A stretch of DNA of 6,624 bases from NCBI GenBank assembly GCA_001818435.1, contig MHKO01000023.1:1-6624 (forward strand), given 5' to 3'. Every line of letters begins with the position of its first letter. Positions within the stretch are counted from its first letter, which is position 1. Positions 4,962 to 6,624 of this stretch are shown here, one piece after another. A program made the position numbers and the translations under genes. This DNA is from Candidatus Komeilibacteria bacterium RIFCSPLOWO2_02_FULL_48_11 (GTDB lineage: Bacteria > Patescibacteriota > Patescibacteriia > UBA2169). A model generated the notes under the pieces. It searched no databases, had not been told where the DNA came from, and saw only the letters and a list, made by a program, of their open reading frames with translations.

Positions 4962-4990
4962 GGGCGCTTTCGTTATGCGCTTTTCGCATG

Positions 4991-5338
4991 CTACATTTTG
5001 ATCTCAATGTCCACGCCCGAGGGCAGATTAAGATTCATTAAAGCGTCAACTGTCTTGGGCGTGGGTTCGTAAATGTCAATCAGCCGCTTGTGCACGCGCA
5101 TTTCGTACTGGTCGCGGGAATCCTTGTGCACGAAAGTGGAGTTGTTCACGGTGTAAGCGGTTTTCTCGGTCGGCAAGGGAATGGGGCCGGAAATTTCCGC
5201 GCCAGTGCGCTCGGCCGTGTCAATGATGGTCTTGGTTGACTGGTCGATAATTTTGCTGTCGTAAGCTCGGATTTTGATTCTGATTCTCTGGCGTCCGGCT
5301 GGAGCGGCAGGTTCAGTTTTTTGTGCTTGTTCAGCCAT
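4991..5338 (-). CDS. rpsJ: 30S ribosomal protein S10 (uS10)
   Basis: uS10 lies in the small-subunit head; in many bacteria it is also NusE, a partner of NusB and NusG in transcription antitermination. The core is clear: QRIRIKIRAYDSKIIDQST (17-35), the family signature AERTGAEISGPIPLPT (42-57), and FVHKDSRDQYEMRVHKRLIDI (69-89). At 115 residues it is longer than the usual 102, owing to an Ala/Pro/Gln-rich extension of about 16 residues. No in-frame Met lies between it and the core, so the extension is probably real. It is 60 bp after tuf and 423 bp before rplC, an unusually wide gap within the S10 operon. No Shine-Dalgarno sequence is seen before the ATG. Confidence 0.98.
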   Translation of the reverse strand: MAEQAQKTEPAAPAGRQRIRIKIRAYDSKIIDQSTKTIIDTAERTGAEISGPIPLPTEKTAYTVNNSTFVHKDSRDQYEMRVHKRLIDIYEPTPKTVDALMNLNLPSGVDIEIKM

Positions 5339-5356
5339 TTGGTTTAATGAACATAT

Positions 5357-5393
5357 TTTTCGCCTGCCCCGCGAAACGCGGGGCAGGCGAAAA
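5357..5393. repeat. Perfect 17-bp hairpin between tuf and rpsJ
   Basis: TTTTCGCCTGCCCCGCG (5357-5373) and its exact complement (5377-5393) flank an AAA loop. The 60-bp tuf-rpsJ gap is mostly this stem. In both directions the stem is preceded by T and followed by A, so there is no U-tract after it and it is not a normal intrinsic terminator. The stem is very GC-rich and would fold strongly in the tuf-rpsJ mRNA, 18 nt before the rpsJ start. It resembles the repeat-type palindromes seen elsewhere in this window, all with three-base loops. Confidence 0.9.
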
Positions 5394-5398
5394 TCTAA

Positions 5399-6589
5399 TT
5401 ACTTATTAATCTTGGTAACCACTCCAGCGCCAACGGTTTTGCCGCCTTCGCGGATGGCAAAACGCTGTTGTTCTTCCAAAGCTACCGGGCAGAGCAGTTT
5501 AACCTTAATGTTTATGGTGTCACCGGGCATAACCATTTCCGTGCCTTCTGGCAACTCAACTTCGCCGGTCACGTCAGTGGTGCGGATATAGAACTGCGGC
5601 TTGTAGCCTTTGAAGAACGGGGTGTGGCGGCCGCCTTCCTCTTTGGAGAGGATGTAGACCGAACCGTCAAATTCAGTGTGCGGGGTAACTGTGCCCGGCT
5701 TAACCAGAACCTGGCCGCGTTCCACGTCTTCTTTCTTAACGCCGCGGAGAAGCAAGCCAGCATTATCGCCGGCCCGGCCTTCGTCCAAGCTCTTGTTGAA
5801 CATTTCAATGCCGGTCACAACGGTTTTGGAGGTTGGCTTAATACCCACGATTTCAACTTCTTCGTTGATTTTCACCAGGCCGCGCTCAATTCTGCCGGTC
5901 ACTACGGTGCCGCGGCCTTCAATGGAGAAGATGTCCTCAACCGGCATCAGGAACGGTTTGTCAGTATCGCGCTTGGGCTCGGGAATATAAGTGTCCAAAG
6001 CATTAATCAAATCCATGATCGGTTTAGTGGCGGCTTCGTCAGTCGGATTTTCCAGGGCCTTCAAAGCGCTGCCGCGGATAATCGGGGTGGTGTCCCCAGG
6101 GAATTCGTATTTCTTCAACAGGTCCCGGATTTCCTCTTCCACTAAATCAATAAGTTCCGGATCAGTCACTTGGTCAACCTTGTTCAAGAAAACAATAATA
6201 TAAGGCACAGCCACCTGGCGGGCCAGAATAATGTGCTCGCGAGTCTGAGGCATGGGGCCGTCAGCCGCGGACACGACTAAAATAGCGCCATCCATCTGGG
6301 CCGCGCCGGTAATCATATTTTTCACGTAATCGGCGTGTCCCGGACAGTCAACGTGCGCGTAATGGCGGTTGGCTGACTGGTATTCAACGTGAGTGGTGGA
6401 AATGGTGATGCCACGGGCTTTTTCTTCCGGAGAATTGTCAATCTGGTCCACGCTTCTCTCCTGCGCGGCAAAACCTTTGGTGCTGAGCACCTTAAGGATA
6501 GCGGCGGTAAGAGTAGTTTTACCGTGGTCAACGTGGCCAATGGTGCCGACATTAACATGCGGTTTTGAACGGTCAAATGCTTGAGCCAT
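5399..6589 (-). CDS. tuf: Elongation factor Tu (EF-Tu)
   Basis: The 396-residue translational GTPase carries aminoacyl-tRNA to the ribosomal A site. All GTPase motifs are present: P-loop GHVDHGKT (18-25), switch I RGITIS (59-64), switch II DCPGHADY (81-88) with the catalytic His85, NKVD (136-139) and SAL (174-176). Domains 2 and 3 follow, with VFLNK-to-PGDTTP spacing as in the family, GRGTVVTGRIERG (225-237), GGRHTPFFKGYKPQFYIRTT (319-338) and the C-terminal FAIREGGKTVGAGVV (377-391). It begins at MAQAFDRSKPHVNVGTIGH, the expected N-terminus. No Shine-Dalgarno sequence is seen; the bases before the ATG are AAATTTT. Its place directly before rpsJ is the common bacterial arrangement. No unusual residue was noticed. 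Confidence 0.99.
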   Translation of the reverse strand: MAQAFDRSKPHVNVGTIGHVDHGKTTLTAAILKVLSTKGFAAQERSVDQIDNSPEEKARGITISTTHVEYQSANRHYAHVDCPGHADYVKNMITGAAQMDGAILVVSAADGPMPQTREHIILARQVAVPYIIVFLNKVDQVTDPELIDLVEEEIRDLLKKYEFPGDTTPIIRGSALKALENPTDEAATKPIMDLINALDTYIPEPKRDTDKPFLMPVEDIFSIEGRGTVVTGRIERGLVKINEEVEIVGIKPTSKTVVTGIEMFNKSLDEGRAGDNAGLLLRGVKKEDVERGQVLVKPGTVTPHTEFDGSVYILSKEEGGRHTPFFKGYKPQFYIRTTDVTGEVELPEGTEMVMPGDTINIKVKLLCPVALEEQQRFAIREGGKTVGAGVVTKINK

Positions 6590-6603
6590 AAAATTTGTTA
6601 TTG

Positions 6604-6618
6604 CCAGCCAGAGGCTGG
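6604..6618. repeat. Small hairpin upstream of tuf, related to the intergenic repeat
   Basis: CCAGCC-AGA-GGCTGG is a perfect 6-bp stem with a three-base loop, 14 bp upstream of the tuf ATG. Thirteen bases (6604-6616) match the complement of part of both repeat copies (GCCTCTGGCTGG region). The window ends 6 bp further on, so it is unclear whether this is a lone mini-hairpin or the edge of a third, inverted copy. Confidence 0.6.
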
Positions 6619-6624
6619 TCAGCC

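Larger units (their letters stand above)
4568..4990. other. 423-bp non-coding region between rpsJ and rplC
   Basis: This is the only gap in the window above 100 bp. Read along the operon, 4990-4755 is a palindrome-rich leader-like stretch, 4754-4729 an intrinsic terminator, 4721-4577 a composite repeat element, and the last 9 bp lead to the rplC ATG. I find no convincing open reading frame, tRNA or rRNA. No strong sigma-70 promoter is visible. The best minus-strand match is GTGACA (4867-4862), 17 nt, TCAAAT (4844-4839), which lacks the important second-position A of the -10 box. Nothing promoter-like lies between the terminator and rplC. Confidence 0.8.

Noticed and set aside
5357..5393. tuf-rpsJ hairpin as an intrinsic terminator
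   Set aside because: The stem is followed by A, not T, in both directions.

Overview
The window is a conserved ribosomal-protein segment, read entirely on the minus strand. In transcription order it runs tuf (EF-Tu), rpsJ (S10), rplC (L3), rplD (L4), rplW (L23), rplB (L2), rpsS (S19), rplV (L22), rpsC (S3), rplP (L16). This is the classical end of the str cluster joined to the S10 operon. All ten genes look intact, and I see no gene on the plus strand and no RNA gene. The protein sequences are bacterial. Several details point to a member of the Candidate Phyla Radiation (Patescibacteria, perhaps Parcubacteria): the L16 loop reading PMGGGKG, the S10 segment STFVHKDSRDQYE, low-complexity tails on several ribosomal proteins, and many small palindromic repeats between genes. 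That placement is inference from memory of such genomes and was not tested.

Layout from the promoter-proximal side. Positions 6590-6624 hold the tuf upstream region with a small hairpin. tuf (6589-5399) is followed by a 60-bp gap filled by a perfect 17-bp hairpin, then rpsJ (5338-4991). Next comes the only long non-coding stretch, 4568-4990 (423 bp). It holds a palindrome-rich leader, a convincing intrinsic terminator facing along the operon (4729-4754), and a composite repeat element (4577-4721) ending 9 bp before the rplC start. From rplC to rplP the genes are packed with gaps of 3-28 bp, except for a 91-bp gap between rplV and rpsC that is almost wholly one long imperfect hairpin. A second copy of the repeat element begins 4 bp after the rplP stop and runs off the window at position 1.

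The gene products act together. EF-Tu delivers aminoacyl-tRNA to the ribosome. L2, L3, L4, L16, L22 and L23 build the peptidyl-transferase surroundings and the exit tunnel, while S3, S10 and S19 build the small-subunit head. No novel protein system is present. The points worth following are non-coding: a terminator or attenuator inside the S10 operon, a family of short hairpins with three-base loops placed between the genes, two near-identical repeat copies, and the rarity of Shine-Dalgarno sequences (clear before only two of the ten genes).
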